A stretch of 64,000 nucleotides of DNA from Linnemannia hyalina (Eukaryota; Mortierellomycota; Mortierellomycetes; Mortierellales; Mortierellaceae): positions 1 to 64,000 of the forward strand of contig JAHRHY010000016.1 of NCBI GenBank assembly GCA_019671135.1, written 5' to 3'. A program made the position numbers and the translations under genes. Numbering within the stretch: position 1 is the stretch's first letter; each line of letters begins with the position of its first letter. Positions 53,123-63,776 of this stretch are shown piece after piece. The notes below the pieces were generated by a model. That model did no database searches, was not told the origin of the DNA, and worked only from the letters and a program-made list of their open reading frames with translations.

Positions 53123-53573
53123 GGAGGCCATCCATGTTCGGCTCCACCAACCATAGACTACAGTATAAAAATATCTGTCAACACCTATTAAAACAGTGTG
53201 TTCCTTGAGAGTACAACAAATCTCATCAGCTTTTTCCTTCCACCAGTCTCCATTTTCTACATTCACCACCACTACTTTGTAACATCATCTACTTTAGCTG
53301 AGAAAGCCTTGGACATGATCATCTCATATTGGAAAGGAAATTACTATCTGTAATATCTAGGATCCAATATGAGATGATCATGTCCAAGGCTTTCTCAGCT
53401 AAAGTAGATGATGTTACAAAGTAGTGGTGGTGAATGTAGAAAATGGAGACTGGTGGAAGGAAAAAGCTGATGAGATTTGTTGTACTCTCAAGGAACACAC
53501 TGTTTTAATAGGTGTTGACAGATATTTTTATACTGTAGTCTATGGTTGGTGGAGCCGAACATGGATGGCCTCC
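53123..53573. repeat. FB-5 (right end of F3)
   Basis: 451 bp with its loop inverted relative to FB-4. One frame through the right arm is open into the pol remainder, but it starts with GTG and arises from the insertion phase. Confidence 0.92.
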
Positions 53574-55818
53574 TTTGTGATCGGAACTGACGGTATTTCT
53601 ATGGACCCCGCCAAGGTTGCCGCCATTCGCGATTGGCCCACTCCCTCTTCCGTTTCGGATGTCCAGTGCTTTCTGGGTTTCTCCAACTTCTACCGTCGTT
53701 TTGTACGGAAATACTCCCATATCGCCGCGCCTCTCACCGCGTTACTCAAGAAAAATACTAACTTTGTCTGGACCGCTATCGCACAAGCCGCTTTCACGGA
53801 GCTCAAGTCACGCTTCATGTCTGGCCCCGTCCTTCGGCATTTCCAACCAGATCGCCCCTGCATCATTGAAACTGACGCTTCTGACAAGGCCCTCGGCGCT
53901 GTCTGCAGTCAGCGTGACCAAGATGGACGCCTACATCCTATCGCTTACTACTCCCGAAAACTATTGCCTGCTGAACTCAACTATCAGATCTACGACAAAG
54001 AACTCCTTGCCATTGTGTCTGCCTTTAAACATTGGCGACACTACCTGGAATTCTCGCCCGCTACCACGGAAGTCATCACCGACCACAGAAATCTTGAGTA
54101 CTTTACCACCACGCGCCAATTGAGCCGCCGTCAAGTCCGCTGGTCTGAAATCTTGTCTGACTACAACTTTACCATCCATTACCGCCCTGGCTCCCAGAAT
54201 GCCGCTGCCGATGCTTTGTCCCGGCGGGACAACCCTGGAGAGGGAGGTGCGGCCCAGCACGGCAAGACCGAGATGACCCTCCTACCGCCGATCCAGATTC
54301 TGAACACCATCCAGGCCCGGTCACTGCAACCAGAGACGCCAGCGATCCAGGAAAAAATCAAGACACTAATCCCCGATGATCTATACTTTGGTCCAATACT
54401 CGCCAAGACCGCAAAGTCGAACTCGGACAATGCCCAGTACTCAATTCAAGATGGGCTACTCCTGCGGGATGGCCTTGTCTGCGTCCCCGACGATCCCGAA
54501 CTCAAGAAACAAATCCTTCAAGAATGTCACGACGCCCCAACCGCCGGTCATTTTGGAATTACCAAGACCTCAGACCTTGTCAGTCGAACCTTTTACTGGC
54601 CTTCCATGTGGCGTTACATCAAGGATTACATCAACGGTTGTGACACCTGCCAACGGACAAAGTCATCCACTCACAAGCCTTATGGACTTTTACAACCCCT
54701 GCCTGTACCCGATCGCCCCTGGACCTCAGTATCGATGGATTTCATCACCCAACTCCCCCCCTCAAACGGCTATACGGCAATCTGTGTTTTTGTGGACCGA
54801 TTCACCAAGATGGCACACTTTGTCCCCACCTACGACAACATCAATGCACAGGATACGGTCTGTTTGTTCCTAGAACGCGTATTTTCAGCCCACGGTCTCC
54901 CGGATGACATTGTTTCTGACAGAGGCGCCACCTTCACTTCAGCCTTCGTTTCCACCATGTTCAAGTCTCTGGGGATCAATCAGAAGCTTTCTACCGCCTA
55001 CCACCAACGCACCGATGGACAGACCGAGAGAGTAAATTCAATACTGGAACAGTACCTACGAGGGTATATCGACTATCAGCAAACGGACTGGAGCACCCTT
55101 CTACCGATAGCAGAATTTGCATACAACAACGCAACACACTCAACAACAAAAACAACACCATTCTTTGCCAACCTCGGCTACCATCCGAAATTCACCATCA
55201 CCATCCCAAGAGTCTCGAAGGACAATGTCCCAGCCCAGGAACGCGTCCAGGCCCTAAAGAACCTCTATGCGGAGATGCAACTCAATATCCACACCGCCAT
55301 TGAACAGCATGCCAGGAACTTCGACACCAAGGCCCAACCACAACCCAATCTGCAAGTAGGAGATCTTGTATGGCTAGACGCCCGGAACCTCCAAACGAAC
55401 AGACCATGCAAGAAGCTCGACCATAAGCGCATGGGCCCTTACCGTATTCTCGAAAAAATCGGCACTCGATCCTTCCGTCTCGATTTACCACCAACGACCA
55501 AGCTACATCCTGTCTTTCATGTAAACTTACTTGAGCGTGCGCATCCAGATACGATCCCCGGTCGAGCCTCAAAACGACCTCCTCCGCTTGTCGTCTCCGG
55601 CGATGAGGAGTACGAGGTTGAGGCCATTTTGGATTCACGGATCAGGCGCAACCACCTTGAATACTATATACATTGGAGAGGCTACCCCGTATCCGAACGA
55701 ACCTGGGAACCGGCCGCCTGTGTCAAGAATTCCCCGGACCTTGTTCGCGAGTTCCATCTGCAACACCCTCACAAACCCAGCCAAAGGCCTCTTGGAACTC
55801 GGCCCTAGAGGGGGAGGT

Positions 55819-56015
55819 TGTCACGAGACAAGAGCTTGCTCTTGTGACTTCGCCCTAACGAGTATAAAAGGGCCTTAGATAGCAAATCTATAGCTCTTTA
55901 CTTGGTATCGCCAATACAACATACTCTTTAACCTATTCCTTATACTCATTTCTTAGTCCTTGATCAAGGTTCTCTTTATCTACTTCATTCTATTGCTTGG
56001 TCTGCTTTCTTGACA
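55819..56015 (+). repeat. Gypsy 3' LTR
   Basis: Identical to the 5' LTR by eye over 197 bp, which indicates a young insertion. It is followed by CTCTCTACC, which is not F1 sequence although the left flank is. Confidence 0.9.
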
Positions 56016-56419
56016 CTCTCTACCAATAGATTTACACAAACAATAGCGTTCGATGGCAAAAACTTTTCACAGCTCAAAACTATAACAACATCCTTCAAAA
56101 CATTGAGTATCTCAATATGTTCGATCCTCAGGTATTGCTCATTTGTGAGGCGTTTGAGGAAACAACCGACCCGAAATTGGGATAAGTTGGATTAGCAAAA
56201 CAGCTTTTTTGCCTTCAATAAACCATACGCAATTGGGGTTATCTTTTCACTTTATGCCTTGTGGCATCCAACAATCCCGGCATCAATGCGTTCATAGCGA
56301 CGTTGCTTTTTACTCCTAATTCGGCGAACGCGTTGCAGATGCTTTGTTCACTTCTGCGATAAAATAAGGTTTAGACTCACTTGATAAGTAACGAGACAAG
56401 AAGAAGGTTGTATTAGGGC

Positions 56420-56454
56420 CCACCAGGAACGATCTCTTATGCCGTTCCTGGTGG
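56420..56454. other. Perfect 12-bp inverted repeat (hairpin)
   Basis: CCACCAGGAACG, an 11-bp loop, then CGTTCCTGGTGG. Role unknown. It could belong to a small unannotated repeat or an RNA 3' structure. Confidence 0.45.
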
Positions 56455-57618
56455 CTTAGTTCTAGCTAGTTCATGTCTTCATCTATCTAGGATCCACAAG
56501 GCAAAAACACAACAGACCTCAGGATCTATGAGTCTTTTTGCCAGTCAGAGTTCTCTGCCGCCTTGGAAGAGCGTATCGTCGGCTCCAGACTTTGACTCTT
56601 TAGGAGGCGGGAGTAGTGCCTGCTCAGAGGATGTCGTCTTGCGCTTATTTCCATTGCTGATTGGGTCGGATGTCTTCGGAGAGTTAGGGGGTGATGTTGT
56701 TTTCCCTTTTTCAGGCGCGGATGGGGGAGTCATGTATATTGATGAGCGTGTTGTTGTTGCCGGTAATCGTTATATTATTGTTGGCGGTGTTCGTAGCGAC
56801 TGGTTCTGTGTTAATGTTGTTGTTGCTGGTGCTATGTCAATGTTGTTGCTACTGGTGCCGTGTCAATGTTGTTGCTACTGATGCTGTTGGTAATTGATGC
56901 CGAACTGATGATCGTTGTTGAATCGCTGTAGTAGTTTGCTGTTTTGTTCCAGCCTCAAGACAGTGACGGAAATTATCCTTGGATGCAGGAGAGGCGCAGT
57001 TCCAGGCCACGCTCCGGAGGGTATGGTGGGGAAAAGGGGGTCAAACGAAAGGCGACGGATGAGGGGGAGTCGAGTCAACCGAAAAGAACAGCAATAGCAT
57101 AGGTATTTCCTATTTTAGTATATTTAGATCCATATGTGTATAAGCAAATACATGAGTCGAGTTGTGGTTATAGGAGGCGCTACAATTACACACTTCGGTG
57201 ACGTAATTATGGCGTCCATTGTCCTGTAACTACTCGCCCAACTCGAACCACCACCAACTACATCTGCCTACAAACACAACTACAACAACAATGACGATAA
57301 CCTCTTTCTCTTCCCCTTCATCACAAATCAAATCTCAAACCTGAGTCAAATAGGACATCCGAGTGCGCTGGCCATCAATGGCTACTAGTGTGGTGATGTG
57401 GACGGGGATCGTTCATTTCTTTGCATTTTTGCTCCAATTTGGAACATGTGAGTTAAGGGGTAGTTAGCTAGTAATTGTTACTCAGGGGAGAGGGTCGACG
57501 GCCAGAGTTGTAGGACCGCTGTTAGGTCCTCAATTGGTACGGAGGGGGGAAGGGGGTTGTAGGTTGGAGGGAGGGAAAGTGATAATAGCGTCCTAAAAGA
57601 ATCACACAAAACGATACA

Positions 57619-57776
57619 CTGCAGCGTGCCAGCGAAACTCTTGTCAATACTGCTCTCGTCCAAGTGATGTGTAAAAGGACCTTGTATTCATATTATTAAA
57701 GAGGGGGTTGTTACCTGCAGCGTGCCAGCGAAACTCTTGTCAATACTGCTCTCGTCCAAGTGATGTGTAAAAGGAC
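57619..57776 (+). repeat. 62-bp direct repeat pair
   Basis: 57619-57680 and 57715-57776 are identical by eye (CTGCAGCGTGCC ... AAAAGGAC), with 34 bp between. Each encodes MDESSIDKSFAGTLQ on the minus strand, which suggests a partial duplication of an exon or of a transcript start. Confidence 0.75.
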
Positions 57777-57845
57777 AAAGAGCAGACAAGAGGGCTTGGC
57801 GCACTACTAATACTATGTCTACTAAAGAATATGACTGCTAACCTA

Positions 57846-58340
57846 GGAGGCCTTTCAGGTCCAAGTTATCATATGGTGTTTGTTACATCTCTGTAGATCT
57901 CGACAATATCCATAGCGACTATGGGATGAGAATGTATATATGATACCAAGCATATAAGACAACCATTGTAACATTTTTTGTTTAACTATCCTACTAAACA
58001 CCAACCTATTCTCCAAACAACAAAGTCTTCTTATTTTTCGCACACCACACTCTTGAATATGTCCATCTACTATTAACCTGTAACCCTCACTGCAAGATTC
58101 GCCAGAGTAGTTCTTGTATGTCATCATCTAAAGCACTTGTACTCTCAACTGTATCTTTGGGGCGAAATACAGGGGAGAGATTACATTTTAAAAAAACATG
58201 TGCTGTCTATTGCTATTTTATTCTGTGTTCTGTTGCCCACTATGAAGAGATATGTCAGTTATGGAAGTAAACACTCCGTTCCTTGGGCTTTGGATATTTT
58301 TTATATGCCTTTTTATATCCTCTGCACATGAAGGGGCCGC
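57846..58340 (+). repeat. R1-n, solo insertion (beta type)
   Basis: Flanked by CTA at 57843-57845 and 58341-58343. It lies outside all the other transposons, in apparent host DNA, so R1 can insert without F1, F2 or F3 nearby. Confidence 0.92.
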
Positions 58341-60490
58341 CTAAGGCATCGCCGCCACTGCCTAGCCACCACATCTTTTTGTAACATAATAAAAACAAAG
58401 GATGGAGCAATCTGGCTCCTTCTGCTTTTTTCTGATTTAATTTACCAACTCCCGACTTTTGTTCTTCGAATTGAACCGAAAGCCTTTGGTATAACACAGG
58501 TATACCACGCCTTCCTGGAATGGACGCGCCCTCGGCGCGCATCATGTTCAACAGCAGTCTGGATTCCGTTCGGATCCTTTCCTTCGCCACGTTGTGTGTC
58601 GCCAAGTGATGTAGAAACCATCCAGAGCACGCCCTGTCCACGAGTCCGCAAGACCTCTGCTGTTGTAGCCCAACACCCGACCACAAGCCGACATATCGTC
58701 TAACGGCGTAACAACACATAACGGATCGATATGCGGATCAAATTCGCTTTAGCAGCACCACTACGAGGGGTCTACTTTACTGTCAGCACCCCTCTCCGAC
58801 AACTCCCTCTCCTCCAACACCTCTCGATCAACACCAATATGCGGTCTCCTTGGAACTATCCCAGTTGTTCCCCAGAGAACTCAGTCCTTTATGCTCTCGG
58901 TGCCATTTGGCTAATATAGATCCCCCTTTTTATTATCCTTTATCTCACCCCCTCCATTGAATCACTATCTGTAGAACAGCATTCCTGCCAACCACGCTCT
59001 CTCTCGCGCTCCCTTCTACCGATCTTGGAACCACGAGATTTCTCTTCTTCCGTTTTGGTAAGCACCTGACTCCTATATCAGCGTGCGCGGGTGTTGCTTT
59101 GCGTATTCTTTGTAAATAGTTCCCTTTATTTATTAATGAACTTCCCCCTTCCCCTATATAGATCTGTACGCTTTCCCGTCGTTTTCCCTTTCACGTTTGG
59201 ACATTTCCTCACGCCCCTTTTTGGTTCCCAAGCCCTCCCGATCCACATTGGGTAAGGACCTAGTTCCCTCTTTTAGACGGTTAGACGTGTGCATTTCTTG
59301 TAGTATCATAGTGGCTAGCTCCTTTCATTAACAGATAGTAATCTTTGTTTTAGAGCCACCTCACGACACTAGCTCTTTGGAATAAAAAGACGAGTGGCAA
59401 ATTCTTCAGAGCGCAAACGATCGACCCCCTTTCCTTCGACCCCCTTTTCTTCTCCCAAAAAAAATCCCAACTGCTGCACTGACCTCTGGTTACCAGTTCT
59501 AGAGATTCAGTCTGCGGTTGACGAACGCTTTTTTTTTAGTCTCTGTCTTAATAGATAGTTATTTCAGAGGGCAAATGCGAGCCTGTCCCTCTCATAACTT
59601 GACCAATGACCAGACATATGTTAAGCATATGTTACCATAGGGGTAAAGCACTGCCCACCAATCCAAGTGTATTTAAATCGCCAAAATCGCCAGACATGGA
59701 TCTTCTCTGACACACAGATAACTCAATGCCTAAAGACCGGTCAAAAAAAAATGAAGCACTCTATACACTGCCAAACTCCTCAATTGTCGAGTCTGTCGCC
59801 TCAATTTCGAATGTTAGGTGGATGGTCCAAATGGCGACGGTCGCTCGGGTTCTCCTCACTGTCACAGACGACGGCACTGTTTTTGTGATGTTCGAGAGGT
59901 CCCAATTTCCCGGACAAGCCAGCATCGGCCTGTGCGTGCACTCTTTTTTCTCCTTCCGTCACACTATATCACTCCTCTTCACTTTGTTTTCTTTTCTCTC
60001 AGTGATCAGCATTCTCTCTCTCTCAAAGAAGAAACAGACAAATGGAGGAAATGAGAACCATTTTATTATTATTTTTTTCGTCTCCCTCCCGCAAGCGTAG
60101 CCGCGGGCACTATTCTAGCAAAAAAAACTTACTTTCTCCATATCGATATCGCTCTTATTAGAGCATGACCAGCCAATGAAATGCAATAGCCACATCGAAT
60201 TCTTGGACAAACTAAAAGAATACAAACGACATTCGGACGTCTAGCAACCTCAGGCATCAAAAAAACTTGTCATTGCCAACTTCACACTTGTTGCAAACTC
60301 CTTATGAACAGCACCAATGAGAAATCAATCAACGAACTAAATACGTGGCATTCTGGAATTGCTCTCACACAAATAAAGCTCATATCAGCCGCATTAGCCA
60401 CAACAGCCACAATAGTGACAATACCACAAGATAGGACGATTATTTTACCGACTCATCGCATGGACTGATGACCCGTCGCATGGGACAATG
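58341..60490. other. Non-repetitive region, possible untranslated or spliced transcripts
   Basis: Candidate splice signals (donor GTAAGCACC near 59059 and acceptor CCTATATAG near 59161; donor GTAAGGACC near 59251) lie in pyrimidine-rich DNA. An unrecognised open frame of 124 codons begins at ATG 59726 (MPKDRSKKNEALYT). No coding region could be supported with confidence and no tRNA was seen. Confidence 0.35.
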
Positions 60491-63256
60491 AATCGATGGT
60501 TGTAGCGTAGGTCAATGTTGGTCGCTTGGGTCGATGGTGGTCGATGGTGGTCGCTTGGGTCGATGGCGGTCGCTTGGGTCGATGGTGGTCGCTTGGGTCA
60601 ATGGCGGGAGCGTGGGTCGATGCTGGTCGTTTGGGTCGATGGCGGGAGCGTGGGTCGATGCTGGTCACTTGGGTCGATGGTGGTCGCTTGGGTCGATGGT
60701 GGTCGCTTGGGTCGATGGTGGTCGCTTGGGTCGATGGCGGGAGCGTGGGTCGATGCTGGTCGCTTGGGTCGATGGCGGTCGCTTGGGTCGATGGTGGTCG
60801 CTTGGGTCGATGCTGGTCGCTTGGGTCGATGGTGGTCGCTTGGGTCGATGGCGGGAGCGTGGGTCGATGCTGGTCGCTTGGGTCGATGCTGGTCGTTTGG
60901 GTCGATGGTGGTCGTTTGGGTCGATGGCGGGAGCGTGGGTCGATGCTGGTCACTTGGGTCGATGCTGGTCGCTTGGGTCGATGGTGGTCGTTTGGGTCGA
61001 TGGCGGGAGCGTGGGTCGATGCTGGTCGTTTGGGTCGATGGCGGGAGCGTGGGTCGATGCTGGTCACTTGGGTCGATGGTGGTCGCTTGGGTCGATGCTG
61101 GTCGCTTGGGTCGATGGTGGTCGCTTGGGTCGATGGCGGGAGCGTGGGTCGATGCTGGTCGCTTGGGTCGATGCTGGTCGTTTGGGTCGATGGTGGTCGT
61201 TTGGGTCGATGGCGGGAGCGTGGGTCGATGCTGGTCGCTTGGGTCGATGGCGGTCGCTTGGGTCGATGGTGGTCGCTTGGGTCGATGGCGGGAGCGTGGG
61301 TCGATGCTGGTCGTTTGGGTCGATGCTGGTCGTTTGGGTCGATGGCGGGAGCGTGGGTCGATGGTGGTCGCTTGGGTCGATGGCGGTCGCTTGGGTCGAT
61401 GGTGGTCGCTTGGGTCGATGGCGGGAGCGTGGGTCGATGCTGGTCGTTTGGGTCGATGGCGGGAGCGTGGGTCGATGCTGGTCACTTGGGTCGATGGTGG
61501 TCGCTTGGGTCGATGCTGGTCGTTTGGGTCGATGGTGGTCGTTTGGGTCGATGGCGGGAGCGTGGGTCGATGCTGGTCGCTTGGGTCGATGGCGGTCGCT
61601 TGGGTCGATGGTGGTCGCTTGGGTCGATGGCGGGAGCGTGGGTCGATGCTGGTCGTTTGGGTCGATGCTGGTCGTTTGGGTCGATGGCGGGAGCGTGGGT
61701 CGATGGTGGTCGCTTGGGTCGATGGCGGTCGCTTGGGTCGATGGTGGTCGCTTGGGTCGATGGCGGGAGCGTGGGTCGATGCTGGTCGTTTGGGTCGATG
61801 GCGGGAGCGTGGGTCGATGCTGGTCGCTTGGGTCGATGGCGGTCGCTTGGGTCGATGGTGGTCGCTTGGGTCGATGGCGGGAGCGTGGGTCGATGCTGGT
61901 CGTTTGGGTCGATGCTGGTCGTTTGGGTCGATGGCGGGAGCGTGGGTCGATGGTGGTCGCTTGGGTCGATGGCGGTCGCTTGGGTCGATGGTGGTCGCTT
62001 GGGTCGATGGCGGGAGCGTGGGTCGATGGTGGTCGCTTGGGTCGATGGCGGTCGCTTGGGTCGATGGTGGTCGCTTGGGTCGATGGCGGGAGCGTGGGTC
62101 GATGCTGGTCGTTTGGGTCGATGGCGGGAGCGTGGGTCGATGCTGGTCACTTGGGTCGATGGTGGTCGCTTGGGTCGATGCTGGTCGCTTGGGTCGATGG
62201 TGGTCGCTTGGGTCGATGGCGGGAGCGTGGGTCGATGCTGGTCGTTTGGGTCGATGCTGGTCGCTTGGGTCGATGGTGGTCGCTTGGGTCGATGGCGGGA
62301 GCGTGGGTCGATGCTGGTCGTTTGGGTCGATGGCGGGAGCGTGGGTCGATGCTGGTCGTTTGGGTCGATGGCGGGAGCGTGGGTCGATGCTGGTCGCTTG
62401 GGTCGATGGCGGTCGCTTGGGTCGATGGTGGTCGCTTGGGTCGATGGCGGGAGCGTGGGTCGATGCTGGTCGTTTGGGTCGATGCTGGTCGTTTGGGTCG
62501 ATGGCGGGAGCGTGGGTCGATGCTGGTCGCTTGGGTCGATGGCGGTCGCTTGGGTCGATGGTGGTCGCTTGGGTCGATGGCGGGAGCGTGGGTCGATGCT
62601 GGTCGTTTGGGTCGATGGCGGGAGCGTGGGTCGATGCTGGTCGCTTGGGTCGATGCTGGTCGCTTGGGTCGACGCTGGTCGCTTGGGTCGATGGTGGTCG
62701 CTTGGGTCGATGGCGGGAGCGTGGGTCGATGCTGGTCGCTTGGGTCGATGCTGGTCGCTTGGGTCGATGGTGGTCGCTTGGGTCGATGGCGGGAGCGTGG
62801 GTCGATGCTGGTCGTTTGGGTCGATGCTGGTCGCTTGGGTCGATGGTGGTCGCTTGGGTCGATGGTGGTCGCTTGGGTCGATGGCGGGAGCGTGGGTCGA
62901 TGCTGGTCGCTTGGGTCGATGCTGGTCGCTTGGGTCGATGCTAGTCGCTTGGGTCGATGGTGGTCGCTTGGGTCGATGGTGGTCGCTTGGGTCGATGGTG
63001 GTCGCTTGGGTCGATGGTGGTCGCTTGGGTCGATGGTGGTCGCTTGGGTCGATGCTGGTCGCTTGGGTCGATGGTGGTCGCTTGGGTCGATGCTAGTCGC
63101 TTGGGTCGATGGTGGTCGCTTGGGTCGATGGTGGTCGCTTGGGTCGATGGTGGTCGCTTGGGTCGATGGTGGTCGCTTGGGTCGATGGTGGTCGCTTGGG
63201 TCGATGGTGGTCGCTTTGGTCGATGGTGGTCGCTTGGGTCGATGGTGGTCGCTTTG
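60491..63256 (+). repeat. 19-bp minisatellite, about 145 units
   Basis: Unit GTCGCTTGGGTCGATGGTG, with variants GGAGCGTGGGTCGATGCTG and GTCGTTTGGGTCGATGCTG arranged in longer repeated patterns. The last 300 bp (62940-63250) is nearly pure first type. Because 19 is not a multiple of 3 and the unit has no stop in any forward frame, all three forward frames are open for 800-900 codons; these are not taken as genes. Confidence 0.93.
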
Positions 63257-63441
63257 GGGTGAATAAGAAATAAGCGACCCAAAGGGAAAGTGACCTTTTG
63301 AAAAGGTCGCTTTTGAAAGTGCGCGTGACTTTCTTCCTCAACTCCGAAATGCCTGAGATGAAAAATAAACAAAAATAGCCAAAAAGGTCACTTTTGAAAA
63401 AAAAATAAAAAAGCACATCTTCCTTCCACTTTCTCTCAACT
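63257..63441. other. Short spacer with palindrome
   Basis: GACCTTTTGAAAAGGTC (about 63291-63307) and related AAAGTGACC and AAGGTCACTT motifs. It may be the promoter-side region of the next gene. No reading frame. Confidence 0.4.
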
Positions 63442-63776
63442 ATGTCGCCCAGAAACGAATTCGAAGCTGCCCTTTTTCGGTATATCGGATACGTCCTAGA
63501 AAAGTCTTCAGAGGACACAGCTAAACTTGTTTTGGGCGTTGCAGAGCTCGCCTATAGAGCGTTGACCAAGAAAGAACAGGTAGCAAATATGCGCTTGCTG
63601 TTTGTTTTCTTATGTCTGAATCTAAATCCTGCGACTTACAATCTTTTGCGTCGTCTTTTCAGTCTGCCTCTGTTCCGCGTGCTTCGGACTCTGCCCTCGA
63701 TGGTCACCACCAGAGCTCGCTGGAAACAGTTCAGACACTGTTGTCTCTTCCTACTCACGGACAATCAGTTAGGTAA
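63442..63776 (+). CDS. Small two-exon hypothetical protein (83 aa)
   Basis: Exon 1, 63442-63579 (46 codons, MSPRNEFEAALFRYIG ... TKKEQ). Intron 63580-63662 (83 bp, GTAGCA ... TTTTCAG). Exon 2 from 63663 in phase, to TAA 63774-63776. A GTAACA donor at 63773 could extend it to an acceptor near 63878 but would stop at once. Unspliced, the frame continues for 146 codons with a low-complexity end, which is less likely. No family recognised. The only candidate host gene in the window. Confidence 0.45.

Larger units (their letters stand above)
43958..53573 (+). mobile_element. F3 element, 9616 bp, with FB modules as its ends
   Basis: Flanked by TTT at 43955-43957 and 53574-53576; the pol frame is restored without it. 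Each arm reads FB, then about 600 bp of unique sequence, a 133-bp repeat array and a promoter. Arms are 43958-47074 and 50490-53573. The two FB loops are in opposite orientation, so FB belongs to the inverted ends and is not two separate insertions (inner flanks TAG and CTA mirror each other). The centre holds an 81-aa gene, REP3 and convergent DDE3. Confidence 0.88.
37022..55808 (+). pseudogene. pol: Gypsy Pol, split into three pieces by two transposons
   Basis: Pieces 37022-37325, 42813-43957 and 53577-55808 form one open frame of about 1227 codons when the inserts and one copy of each 3-bp target are left out. Order: aspartic protease (DSG near 37137), reverse transcriptase (YIDD at 43808-43819), RNase H (ETDAS near 53868), integrase with an H-H-C-C zinc finger (54527-54650) and D,D,E core (MDFIT, SDRGATF, ERVNS), then a chromodomain (YEVEAIL to the end, about 55611-55745). 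Upstream limit uncertain because of the frame change after gag. As it stands no full Pol can be made. Confidence 0.9.
35289..56015 (+). mobile_element. Ty3/Gypsy chromovirus LTR retrotransposon with two nested insertions
   Basis: Two 197-bp LTRs, identical by eye (35289-35485, 55819-56015), with TG...CA ends. Without inserts the element is about 5.6 kb: gag, then pol (protease, reverse transcriptase, RNase H, integrase, chromodomain). The primer site and the LTR suggest self-priming as in Tf1/sushi elements. The polypurine tract AGAGGGGGAGG is at 55807-55817. Flanks do not match (CTCAA left, CTCTC right), so one side has been rearranged. Its coding region is visibly richer in GC than the F1-F3 sequence around it. 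Confidence 0.93.
56016..57845. other. Non-repetitive region, no gene identified
   Basis: Likely host DNA. Contains a Pro/Ser/Lys-rich minus-strand frame of 62 codons (56545-56733) and several other short frames, none recognisable. A GTTGTTGCTAC-type short repeat lies at 56748-56885. A minus-strand 61-codon frame (57478-57663) overlaps a direct repeat. A spliced gene cannot be excluded, but I could not build one. Confidence 0.4.

Noticed and set aside
53424..55808. 794-codon frame joining FB-5 to Gypsy integrase
   Set aside because: It starts with GTG inside FB and exists only because FB inserted in phase; it is a broken Pol, not a designed fusion.
56016..60490. tRNA, 5S or other RNA genes
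   Set aside because: No convincing T-arm or promoter-box pair was found on either strand by eye.
60515..63266. Three overlapping forward frames of 809-910 codons rich in GSM/WVD/GRLGR repeats, and long reverse frames
   Set aside because: They follow directly from a stop-free 19-bp repeat; no non-repetitive coding part is attached.
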